Assembly (NCBI RefSeq): GCF_013393365.1
Contig: NZ_AP022321.1
Location: 1,422,001-1,486,000, forward strand
Direction: 5' to 3'
From: Veillonella nakazawae
GTDB taxonomy: Bacteria; Bacillota; Negativicutes; Veillonellales; Veillonellaceae
Length of the DNA: 64,000 nucleotides
Shown here piece by piece: positions 8,505 to 17,082 of this stretch. The position numbers and the translations under genes were made by a program. The notes beneath the pieces are model-generated. The model was not told the origin of the DNA, did no database searches, and worked only from the letters and a program-made list of their open reading frames with translations. The number at the start of each line of letters is the position of its first letter. The stretch's first letter is position 1.

Positions 8505-9476
8505 TTATTGAACTCGATAGGACGCTTTTACAGCATCAGTAATATCAAGCCCCTTAATATTACCACCATCATCGATGATGACTAAATCTAAATGTTGTTC
8601 CTCTGCAATAATTGCTACACGCATACGAACATCTTCTAAAATGGCCTCATGAAGTGCACTTACTTCAGCTTCTTTATCTGAAAGCTTTTTAGCCCAAGAA
8701 TCATTCCAGTCCTGTGCAATAGGTAAGTTATTATTAGCAATAATAGATTGTGCTTGTTGTTGTACCATAGTATCCCGTTTTGCAGCCAACTCCTTTTGTA
8801 AAGATGCTGCATATTGGTTAAGCTCTTCTTGCCCTTTTTGTTGCATAGGAGCAAGTTCTGCTTGCACTTTAGCCTTAATAGAGTCCACATCTAGATTAGA
8901 TGGTTTTCTCTTAGCTAATAACTCCTTCAATCGTTCCTCTTTCTTAGCCTTCTCTGCCATAGCTGCTTCTCTTTGTGCATCATCAATGTATACACGAGCA
9001 TCATAAGCATAAAGATCTAACTGTAGATTAACGATTTCTAAATCATATTCATTAGAGCTAACTTTTAACTCAGCCAAATATTTTTGCGTAAGTTCGTTTC
9101 GTTTTGCATTTAATTGCTGATTCAATTCATTTTCTTTTGTTGCAATACGAGTTTGCAATTCCACCGTAAGAGCATCTGACAAGGTTGAATCTAATGCAAG
9201 AGATTTCAACTGTTCCTCTTGTGTCTCTGACTTGGCATTTAGAGCTTGTTGTTCAAGTTCATACTGACGTTGTAAAAGGTCCAATTCATTTTTAGCTTGT
9301 TTATAATCCTCATAAGAAGGATTAAACTCTAATACATCATCAATACGTACAACACCTATTGATACCCCATCAGGACTCTGCTGACGATTCGTCACAAATC
9401 CATAGGCCCAAACCATAGCACATAATGCAACAACGAGAAATATGGCAAATCCGATATATCGTTTTTTCCCGTTCAT
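8505..9476 (-). CDS. Long OmpH/Skp-like coiled-coil protein with N-terminal membrane anchor
   Basis: Second of three tandem OmpH paralogues, but 323 residues, about twice the usual Skp length. Residues 6-28 form one hydrophobic segment (IGFAIFLVVALCAMVWAYGF) with no clear cleavage site, so it is probably an inner-membrane anchor. The rest is almost continuous coiled coil rich in Gln, Glu, Lys and Ala. The C-terminus (LVIIDDGGNIKGLDITDAV) repeats the terminal motif of its neighbours. An anchored, extended chaperone spanning part of the periplasm is an inference. It lies 11 bases upstream of the lipoprotein paralogue. Confidence 0.82.
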   Translation of the reverse strand: MNGKKRYIGFAIFLVVALCAMVWAYGFVTNRQQSPDGVSIGVVRIDDVLEFNPSYEDYKQAKNELDLLQRQYELEQQALNAKSETQEEQLKSLALDSTLSDALTVELQTRIATKENELNQQLNAKRNELTQKYLAELKVSSNEYDLEIVNLQLDLYAYDARVYIDDAQREAAMAEKAKKEERLKELLAKRKPSNLDVDSIKAKVQAELAPMQQKGQEELNQYAASLQKELAAKRDTMVQQQAQSIIANNNLPIAQDWNDSWAKKLSDKEAEVSALHEAILEDVRMRVAIIAEEQHLDLVIIDDGGNIKGLDITDAVKASYRVQ

Positions 9477-9505
9477 TGTCGTTCTCCCTTACATAGAACT
9501 ACAGT

Positions 9506-9994
9506 TTATTTTTTCGCATCATTAGCTAATTTTTTCAATACTTGATCTGTAATATCTACACCACCATATAATACAGTGTCTTTAGTCATTACAACGCTAA
9601 GACCTTTTGCATCACCCACAGCTTTTGCTGCTTCCATCGCCTTATCTTGAACGGATTTAGCAATTTCTTGATCTTTTTTTGCCAAGTTTTGACGTGCTTC
9701 TTCAGCTAATTTTTGTTTAGTCGCATCATCTTGTGCTGCATCAATTTTTGCTTGTGTTTCTTGTTGTAATTGGCTTTGATAGCTCATATATTCTTGAGCT
9801 GCAGAGATATAAATTGGATTATCTTGAGACATCATACGAGATGTATCGATAACACCAATTGTGCTGTTACCACTACTACCAGTTGGCGTAGCCATTTGAG
9901 TATATGCCAATGCACCAATACCGATAATAAAAATAGCAGCAATGACGATGGAGAAAATTTTCACATTCGCCTTGTTGTTCATCATTCGCATCAT
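9506..9994 (-). CDS. OmpH/Skp-family protein with N-terminal membrane segment
   Basis: First of the three paralogues in transcription order, 162 residues, near normal Skp length. The hydrophobic segment at residues 12-32 (FSIVIAAIFIIGIGALAYTQ) may be a signal anchor or uncleaved signal. A coiled coil covers residues 60-125, and VVMTKDTVLYGGVDITDQVL gives the conserved C-terminal motif. GAGGG stands nine bases before the ATG at 9994; a second ATG follows at once. It sits just downstream of bamA and probably delivers OMP substrates to it. Confidence 0.85.
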   Translation of the reverse strand: MMRMMNNKANVKIFSIVIAAIFIIGIGALAYTQMATPTGSSGNSTIGVIDTSRMMSQDNPIYISAAQEYMSYQSQLQQETQAKIDAAQDDATKQKLAEEARQNLAKKDQEIAKSVQDKAMEAAKAVGDAKGLSVVMTKDTVLYGGVDITDQVLKKLANDAKK

Positions 9995-10052
9995 AATAGA
10001 GTGCCCTCATTTCTTTAAATTACTACATCAATGGATGCCATATAGAGATATT

Positions 10053-10085
10053 GGTGAAAGCCTCTTTAAAAAAGAGGCCTCCACC
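10053..10085 (-). terminator. Hairpin between bamA and the ompH genes
   Basis: GCCTCTTT (10060-10067) pairs perfectly with AAAGAGGC (10071-10078) around a 3-base loop. An outer GGTG/CACC pair (10053-10056, 10082-10085) extends it. There is only a short U run on the minus strand. It may be a partial terminator that lowers ompH expression relative to bamA, or an mRNA-stabilising end for bamA. Confidence 0.5.
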
Positions 10086-10101
10086 ATATACATTTACTAT
10101 A

Positions 10102-12288
10102 TTAGAATTGTGTGCCGAAGCTGAAGTGGAATTTATTTTTATGTTTACCCACGCCATAATCAAGTTTAACTGGACCAATAGGTGTAGTAATACGAACACC
10201 AGCACCAACGCCATAGTTGAATGTTTTCTTGCTGTTGTACCATGTAACATTTGGTGCATCCCATGCATCACCGATATCAGTGAACAATACGCCACTAACC
10301 TTTTTAACGATTGGGAAACGGAATTCCAATGTAGCATTGTACATATACTTACCGCGGAATTGATCATCTTCGTAACCACGTAAGGAATCAGCACCACCCA
10401 ATGTAAATAATTGGCTATAAGGTGCATCACCTTGGATAAAACCACCACGTGCGCGGAATGCCAATACATTCTTAGCACCTAGTTTTTTATACATACGTGC
10501 TTCAGCTGTGAATTTGTAGAAGTCAAAGTCACCGCCTAAGCCATGACCAGCCCATTGTGCTGTATAGGAAATACGACGACCACGTGTTGGATCATAGATA
10601 TTGTCACGGGAATCATATACTTTTTGCCATGTAATGGAGTTAATGCGGCCGAAGTTGTTACCAATATAGTTCTCAGCCTTAAAGTTATGGCTACCATTTG
10701 GATTATGATTATCCGGACCAGTACCCGCACCATTCTTATCATAACGGAAACCATTTTCAGAGTTTTCATCAGGATCGAATTTATAAGTATCCTTCCTGGA
10801 TTCTAATGTTAAGTAATCACGAGTATATTCCCCAGTTTGACGACCGAAGGAAATGTTGAAACCACGGGATTTCTTGTTATATTCAGCTACTTCATTACCA
10901 TCTTCGTTATAATCTGTGTATTCATCTTCACGGTTGAAGAAGGAGAATCCAAGGGATGTACCTTTGCTATCGATCCAAGGTTTCAAGTAAGAAATTTGGT
11001 AGTTTTTGTATTTTTTCTTACCACCGATTTCCCAGTGAACTTTGAATTTATCACCAGTACCGCGGAAGTTATCTTCACCAAATTCAATGATACCCATCAA
11101 ACCATCAGATTTGGAGTAACCAGCACCTAATGTAATAGTACCTGTTTTATGTTCCAAAACATCGATTTCAATGATTACATTATTAGGATCTTGGTCACCA
11201 GGCAACATACGAACATTTACATCATCAAAGAAGCCTAAGTTGTATACGCGTTCCACAGAACGACGTACCAAGAATTTATTGAAAGGTTTACCTTTCTTTT
11301 GAACGAATTCACGGGTAATAACCTTATTGCGTGTTTTCTTGTTACCAGCAGGAATGATATCCTCTACAATGCCTTCTACGATATGTACATGAAGCACACC
11401 TTGATCATCTACGCGAATACCGTCAACGTGGGCCAACATGTATCCATCACGAGCATATGCTGCATTAATACCTTGAACTTTCTGGCCTACATATACGGAG
11501 TTAAGAACTTGACCTGGTTGTAAATCCATAAATTTAGTCAATACTTCAGAAGTATAAACTGTATTACCTTCGAAAGATACACCAGTAGTAATTGGATTTA
11601 CTGTAACCGCAAAGTCCAATTTAACACCTTCAGGTACAGATGTGAATACAGGATTTACTTCAGAGAAGTATCCAGTGTTACCAAGGTTAGTTACGTCTTT
11701 GAATACACCATCAACAGATACAGCATCGCCGATTTTTTCTGACAAAATAGGCAATAGTTGTGCTTGTTGTTCAGCTGTTACACCCGAAATAGATAAACCA
11801 GTAATCAATTTACCTACATATGGGTTAATAGACTCAGCATTAGCAGCTGTAACATATTGAGCCTCTACAGTTGTAACAGCTTGAGTTTGTCCATTTTCAG
11901 CAGCCTTGTCAAGGTCAGTACCACCAGTAGTTTTAGATACCATTTTTACTTGTTTGTCATCTGTTTTTAAAGCAGCATTATTAACTGTAATAGTTCCGTC
12001 AGAACCTTTAACTACAGTACCATCGCTAGATACAGTTGTATCACCACGAGCCGCTAAGATAGCTGCATCAGTTTCATCTTGTGTTGTTGTAGGTGTAGCT
12101 GCATCAGCATTGTAAACTGCTTGTGTAGTAGTAGCATCATTAGTTGTAGCTGCACTAGTTGTTGTTGTGTTATTTAAATCTGGAGTATAGCCAGCTTGTA
12201 CCTCTGCAGCAAATACACTGCCTGTTCCCATGACAGCAGTCAACACAGATGCTGCAAGCATACTTTTATAGGCTTTTGGTTTAAACAT
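10102..12288 (-). CDS. bamA: Outer-membrane protein assembly factor BamA
   Basis: Omp85 protein that inserts beta-barrels into the outer membrane. It has 728 residues. A signal peptide (to about 28, ending GSVFAAE) is followed by a Thr/Ala/Asp-rich, probably disordered stretch to about 150. I count three POTRA repeats (about 155-232, 233-305 and 308-385), against five in proteobacteria. A 16-strand-type barrel follows with the SLRGYEDDQFRG motif, and the C-terminal strand ends in Phe (FSFGTQF). A strong AGGAGG precedes the ATG. It lies between tamB and ompH. Confidence 0.95.
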   Translation of the reverse strand: MFKPKAYKSMLAASVLTAVMGTGSVFAAEVQAGYTPDLNNTTTTSAATTNDATTTQAVYNADAATPTTTQDETDAAILAARGDTTVSSDGTVVKGSDGTITVNNAALKTDDKQVKMVSKTTGGTDLDKAAENGQTQAVTTVEAQYVTAANAESINPYVGKLITGLSISGVTAEQQAQLLPILSEKIGDAVSVDGVFKDVTNLGNTGYFSEVNPVFTSVPEGVKLDFAVTVNPITTGVSFEGNTVYTSEVLTKFMDLQPGQVLNSVYVGQKVQGINAAYARDGYMLAHVDGIRVDDQGVLHVHIVEGIVEDIIPAGNKKTRNKVITREFVQKKGKPFNKFLVRRSVERVYNLGFFDDVNVRMLPGDQDPNNVIIEIDVLEHKTGTITLGAGYSKSDGLMGIIEFGEDNFRGTGDKFKVHWEIGGKKKYKNYQISYLKPWIDSKGTSLGFSFFNREDEYTDYNEDGNEVAEYNKKSRGFNISFGRQTGEYTRDYLTLESRKDTYKFDPDENSENGFRYDKNGAGTGPDNHNPNGSHNFKAENYIGNNFGRINSITWQKVYDSRDNIYDPTRGRRISYTAQWAGHGLGGDFDFYKFTAEARMYKKLGAKNVLAFRARGGFIQGDAPYSQLFTLGGADSLRGYEDDQFRGKYMYNATLEFRFPIVKKVSGVLFTDIGDAWDAPNVTWYNSKKTFNYGVGAGVRITTPIGPVKLDYGVGKHKNKFHFSFGTQF

Positions 12289-12420
12289 AAATTCCTCCTA
12301 GAACTCATCCCCATAAAAAGTTTACATCTTGTTTTATAAAGACTAATAAATCTTTATTATTATAGCATAAAATACTGGGAATGAGTACTATATTAAATAA
12401 ATTTTATGAAATTAATATGA

Positions 12421-12457
12421 CTAGAATGTGCATATCCATGGGATTTACACACTCTAG
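12421..12457 (-). terminator. Weak hairpin downstream of tamB
   Basis: CTAGAATGTG (12421-12430) and CACACTCTAG (12448-12457) pair with one mismatch around a 17-base loop, just after the tamB stop on the minus strand. The following sequence is only loosely U-rich, so termination may be partial. bamA may therefore have its own promoter in 12289-12420, or be transcribed from tamB. Confidence 0.35.
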
Positions 12458-12465
12458 CCATAAAC

Positions 12466-15400
12466 TTAGAAGCTTCGTGTCCAACGACCACCGATATAAT
12501 TGTTTCCTTGCGATGTGCGCCATGCAGTAAACTTGAGGTTTCGTTTAACAGAATACTCTATACCATATTTTTTTTGCTTGTTATTTATACCTTGAGAATA
12601 GGTCAACATAACTTTCGGTAATACATACTTACCAATTTCAATATTATAGTTACCCGCGGTTTCCTTATTCGTCGGCTCATCAGGATCAATGGAACCTGTA
12701 GTAATATTAATACGATCCAAGCCTAATGTATTTTGCAATGCATCTTGAACATAGCCAAAGGCAAACATTTGTAACCCTGCTGTAGCAACAGCATTTACAT
12801 CATCATTTGTCAATGTACTGCTATTTGAATCTGCCCCACGGCCAAAGGTCAACATAGAAATAATTTGCTTTCTAGATAGACTAGGATTAGACGACAAGGT
12901 TAAATCCATATGGTCTACAGTACCTTTTACACCAAGCATAATATTATAGTTACTTACATTAGTTTCTGCCTCTAATTGTAAGTTTGGCAAATAGGAGCCA
13001 CCCACGAAGTGTGCATTCCCCTTCGTAATATTAAATACATGACTTAAGTATTTAAAGGTACCAGATTTAACATCAAACTGGCCACTAGCTGTTGGATTTT
13101 GTAACGTTCCACCAAAGTGAACATCACCACCAATGAACATATTATACAAAGTACGATCATATAGGCGTACACCCTTGCCAGCATGGACGGTAACGTCTAC
13201 CCCCATATTGGTACTACTTTCACTAGATTGTAAGGAAAGCGGAATCTTGAATTGGATATTTTCCAAGTCCAAATTACCTATCAATGTAGGTAACCCATCA
13301 CGTTCAGCAATATAAAGTTCCCCATTCAATGGGCCCCTAATATATTCACTACGAATATCGAGCCCATCAAGTTGAACAGCAGCCTTATAATTTGTAAGCT
13401 CATGACCAGACCAATTTACTTTAGCAGTTAAACCGGCTGAACCTTTCCCCATATTAATACGGGATTGGAAATCACCTTGCTGTCCTGAGAAGATTAAGTC
13501 TCCATCAATCCCTGTAATTTCACTATCTACATTAGCCAGCTTCATAGTGCCATTACGTACAGAAACCGTACCATATGCTTCTGGTTGATCTATAGTACCA
13601 GTAAGTCTGATTACCCCTTTTAACGGACCGGTTGCATCCTTAACACTAGTAGTAACAAGAGGAATAACAGCCATATCAGCTTCGTTAAAATCGATAGTTA
13701 CGTCCATAGATTTAGCATTACTAGCTTCTATGTAACCAGAGGTATAAAGTGCAGCCAATGGAATCTTGCCATAAATGCTAAGCTTATAGCCCCCTTTTGC
13801 ACCTTGAATACGCTGAATCTGAATAACATGATCTTGCATAGTAGCCAACACAAATCCTTCATCAATGCCAATTCCATTGAAAGAGCCAGATTCTACCGCA
13901 CCAGAGAGTTCAACCTTAGGGTTTTTAGTTTTTCCCGTAACATTCACAACACCAGTTACCCAACCTGTAGCTTGAATATCCTTACCCACAAGTGGTAAGA
14001 ATGGTACTATGTCAACATCTTTTAAAGCGACTTGTAAGTCAGCTTCGCCATCTAGATCCAATGTACCGCCCATGGCAATAAGCCCTTCATCAACAGGTAG
14101 TTTTAAGGTAGTAATTTTAAACTTTCGATTAGCTAAGCTAGCATCAATCGTTGCATCACCAACAACCTTGTCATCAATACTAACTTCATTAATTTTACCG
14201 TCAACAGTAACACTTGGATTATCCTTTGTGCCACCAATTTCAACAGAACCGTTTAATTTACCATCAAGATGCTCATTTTTACGATCTAACAGTGCTAATA
14301 GATTCTTGACACTACCATTAGTAACATCTAAAACACCAAATAGCTGTTTACTATCGTCGAGCTTCATGCCGCCTTTAGCAACATAACGACCACCATTTGA
14401 TTCAGCAAAAGAAAAGTCTTGTACATTTACAACGGATTTATCTGCATAGACATGACCATGTAGATCTGTCAACAATTGGCCATTGATGGATAAAGCATCA
14501 GATAAAACATATCCATTAAACTGAGGATTATCCATAGACCCTGTTATAATACCACGGCCATCTAATAAACCATCTACCTTATAGTCAGTATTGATGAGCA
14601 GTCTGCCCATATCAATTTTTTTACCTTCGAAATCAATATTAATAGCATCTTTTGATACTGTGCCGCCACCAGTAATAGTTGCACCATAACCTTCGATATC
14701 AAAGCGATATAATTCTAATGTTTCATTTTTATAGTTGTATTTGGCAAAAGCATTAGTAATAAGCTTACCATAGGCAGACCCATCCCATAAATGAGCTCGC
14801 CCTTCTACAATTGGACTAGCCGCAGTCCCTGTTATATGGTTGTCAGTTTCAAACCATCCTGTAATAGGAATATCTGTTACAGGGCGAATTAAATTTTCAA
14901 TACGTACAGCACGAGCTTTAGCATTTAAATCTAGCGCATCAGTATTGATATTATACCAACCTGTAATATCATAACCACCACTACCATCACCAATATGACC
15001 ATTGGTAATTGTTAGAACATGATTGTCTAAAGTAATATCGCTATGAATATCATTAAAATGGGCACCCTTATAAAGAACCTCTTGTCCCCATACAGTACCA
15101 GTTACATTAGGGTTATCTAAAGCCCCTTTTACATTAATAGACGTGCTGACTGTGCCAGCTACATCTTCACCTATGATTGGACTAAGTGATGTCAACGGCA
15201 TGGCATTACCAGAAACTGTGGCATCCACTTGACCATTTTGAATAGAACCATATCCACTAAAGGAGCCAGTACCCATCTTACCAACCATAGTTATGTTGGT
15301 AAGATTATCACTATGGGTCAAATCCGCTTTTACAGAATCAATAACTACACCGCGTACACCAATCTGATGACCTTGTACAGCCCCTACAAAATCAGTAACT

Positions 15401-16752
15401 TGATTATTCTTACCCAAAACGTGGATTTCTCCATCAATGGTTCCCGTAATAGGCATAGTCATATCTTGTGTGAAAGTATCCAACGATAAGGCATGAACAT
15501 TAGCAACGGCGTCAAAATCACCTGTATCTACGACGTATTGACCTTTAACTTTAGCATTACCAGCACCAATAGACAATTGGGCATCATCGATACGAACCAA
15601 TCCATTATCGTATACTACATTTCCTTGCACTCGGTCCACATGGTACCCTTTATAAGAAATACCATTACTACCTATTGTCGCATCTACGCGAGGCGCTACA
15701 GTAGTACCACCAATATGTGCACGACCACCAACAATACCAGTAACCCCCAAATCGGTAATGGCTTCAAGATTCACCTTATCCGCTACAACATTAAGATTGA
15801 GATATTCTTCATCCTTCCCTAATGTAATGAGACCATTAAGCTTTGCTGCTTGATCATTAATACGCCAAGAACTATGGCTAATGACAATTTGGTCGTGATT
15901 TAACATAATACGACCTTCCCCATCAGTAATAGTATAGGTCGTATTTCCGCGTTTATAAGTACCGCTTAATCCTTTGAACCCTACATTGCCACTCATAACA
16001 TATTGGCCATCTTCACTTTTAATATTGAGATGTAAATCTTGTAACTTCCCCTCCGATACAACTAAATCCTTACGTAACGGAACAAAGCTCATAATGCCAG
16101 TCGTATCAATTTCATTGGCTTGTACAAACACATCAAAATTAGACACATCATCCATGTCTATATTGCCATTTACAAGAACAGAGGAACCATCTATATCAGC
16201 CGTAAAAGCCCCTTTAGACATACCACTCATATTAAGTGCAACAGTACCATCAAGCTTTTCAACATTTCGTTTTATTCCATCTTTAGTACGTAACGCTACA
16301 TGACCATTATTTATGGTAATATCACCATCAAAACTGCCAGACTTATTTGGATTAGATGGTTTTACCAACTTTTCTACACTCCAAGATCCATCGACCAATT
16401 GCCATATATGGAGATCAGGAGACTCCACGGTAACACTAGATATAGCCGTTGCCCCTGATGTATTACCACCAATTATGCTTGGCAATGCAGATAGTTTAAC
16501 CCCCACTGCTACATCTTGTGCAGTACCTACTAAGTGTCCATCTCGATCTTTAATCACCACATCGGATAGAACTACATCGCCATTCCAATTGATACGAAGA
16601 GAATCATAGTCCACAGATCCGTTTATGGCATTATTTACTTGTTCTTTAACCATAGGAGCCACATAGGTCCGAGCTATAGGATTGATGCTAGCACCAACAC
16701 CACATAATCCTAAAATTGCAGCCCCTATGAGACACCACTTTTTACGGGTCAT
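12466..16752 (-). CDS. tamB: TamB-family inter-membrane lipid transport protein
   Basis: AsmA-like bridge protein that spans the periplasm and moves phospholipid between membranes. It has 1428 residues. One N-terminal transmembrane segment (residues 8-25, WCLIGAAILGLCGVG) is followed by over 1000 residues of beta-rich repeats with recurrent hydrophobic-polar alternation and GT/GN motifs. The C-terminal TamB (DUF490) domain contains SLSRKQIISMLTFGRG and ends WTRSF. TamA is not adjacent; the Omp85 neighbour is BamA. In V. parvula, tamB mutations are known to suppress mla defects, which fits the mla genes just upstream. The ATG has GGGAG at good spacing. Confidence 0.93.
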   Translation of the reverse strand: MTRKKWCLIGAAILGLCGVGASINPIARTYVAPMVKEQVNNAINGSVDYDSLRINWNGDVVLSDVVIKDRDGHLVGTAQDVAVGVKLSALPSIIGGNTSGATAISSVTVESPDLHIWQLVDGSWSVEKLVKPSNPNKSGSFDGDITINNGHVALRTKDGIKRNVEKLDGTVALNMSGMSKGAFTADIDGSSVLVNGNIDMDDVSNFDVFVQANEIDTTGIMSFVPLRKDLVVSEGKLQDLHLNIKSEDGQYVMSGNVGFKGLSGTYKRGNTTYTITDGEGRIMLNHDQIVISHSSWRINDQAAKLNGLITLGKDEEYLNLNVVADKVNLEAITDLGVTGIVGGRAHIGGTTVAPRVDATIGSNGISYKGYHVDRVQGNVVYDNGLVRIDDAQLSIGAGNAKVKGQYVVDTGDFDAVANVHALSLDTFTQDMTMPITGTIDGEIHVLGKNNQVTDFVGAVQGHQIGVRGVVIDSVKADLTHSDNLTNITMVGKMGTGSFSGYGSIQNGQVDATVSGNAMPLTSLSPIIGEDVAGTVSTSINVKGALDNPNVTGTVWGQEVLYKGAHFNDIHSDITLDNHVLTITNGHIGDGSGGYDITGWYNINTDALDLNAKARAVRIENLIRPVTDIPITGWFETDNHITGTAASPIVEGRAHLWDGSAYGKLITNAFAKYNYKNETLELYRFDIEGYGATITGGGTVSKDAINIDFEGKKIDMGRLLINTDYKVDGLLDGRGIITGSMDNPQFNGYVLSDALSINGQLLTDLHGHVYADKSVVNVQDFSFAESNGGRYVAKGGMKLDDSKQLFGVLDVTNGSVKNLLALLDRKNEHLDGKLNGSVEIGGTKDNPSVTVDGKINEVSIDDKVVGDATIDASLANRKFKITTLKLPVDEGLIAMGGTLDLDGEADLQVALKDVDIVPFLPLVGKDIQATGWVTGVVNVTGKTKNPKVELSGAVESGSFNGIGIDEGFVLATMQDHVIQIQRIQGAKGGYKLSIYGKIPLAALYTSGYIEASNAKSMDVTIDFNEADMAVIPLVTTSVKDATGPLKGVIRLTGTIDQPEAYGTVSVRNGTMKLANVDSEITGIDGDLIFSGQQGDFQSRINMGKGSAGLTAKVNWSGHELTNYKAAVQLDGLDIRSEYIRGPLNGELYIAERDGLPTLIGNLDLENIQFKIPLSLQSSESSTNMGVDVTVHAGKGVRLYDRTLYNMFIGGDVHFGGTLQNPTASGQFDVKSGTFKYLSHVFNITKGNAHFVGGSYLPNLQLEAETNVSNYNIMLGVKGTVDHMDLTLSSNPSLSRKQIISMLTFGRGADSNSSTLTNDDVNAVATAGLQMFAFGYVQDALQNTLGLDRINITTGSIDPDEPTNKETAGNYNIEIGKYVLPKVMLTYSQGINNKQKKYGIEYSVKRNLKFTAWRTSQGNNYIGGRWTRSF

Positions 16753-17041
16753 AATGATCTCCCATACACATTATGAATAATATAAATATATATACTATAT
16801 ATTACCACAGACAAAGTAATAACTATAGTGTTTTAGGGGTAAATTTTATAAAACTAATATAATTTCACACTAATCAATTTCTGCTATAAGTACACTGCTA
16901 ATACAATTGCTCTAATATAAGTACATTGAGTTATACGACTACACATATATGGGAAATTAATTGCTTTTTTACGATAACACACTTAATCTAAACCAATATG
17001 AAATATACATATAAAATACGAAAGAAAATACTGAAGTAGCA
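16753..17041. other. AT-rich intergenic region between tolC and tamB
   Basis: About 290 bases with no gene seen. The tolC terminator closes the upstream unit, so the tamB promoter must lie here. The candidate boxes at 16787-16814 are given separately. The rest (16830-17040) shows no clear structure. Confidence 0.6.
16787..16814 (-). promoter_or_regulatory. Candidate tamB promoter
   Basis: On the minus strand, TTGTCT (16809-16814) and TATATA (16787-16792) are 16 bases apart, about 35 bases upstream of the tamB start. The surrounding sequence is very AT-rich, so chance matches are likely. Confidence 0.35.
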
Positions 17042-17067
17042 AAAAAGACGACCGAAGTCGTCTTTTT
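17042..17067 (-). terminator. Rho-independent terminator of the mla-tolC operon
   Basis: An 11-bp perfect stem (AAAAAGACGAC with GTCGTCTTTTT) around a CGAA tetraloop, 15 bases after the tolC stop, giving a U-tract on the minus strand. Confidence 0.92.
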
Positions 17068-17082
17068 AGGTTACATATTATA

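Noticed and set aside
8660-8890. A 76-residue minus-strand frame within the long OmpH gene
   Set aside because: It is an alternative frame of a coiled-coil coding sequence with Lys- and Asn-rich composition; no site or homologue supports it.
10023-10478. A 151-residue open frame on the minus strand inside the bamA 3' end
   Set aside because: It overlaps bamA in another frame, has low-quality composition (His, Met, Cys-rich), no ribosome-binding site and no recognisable domain.
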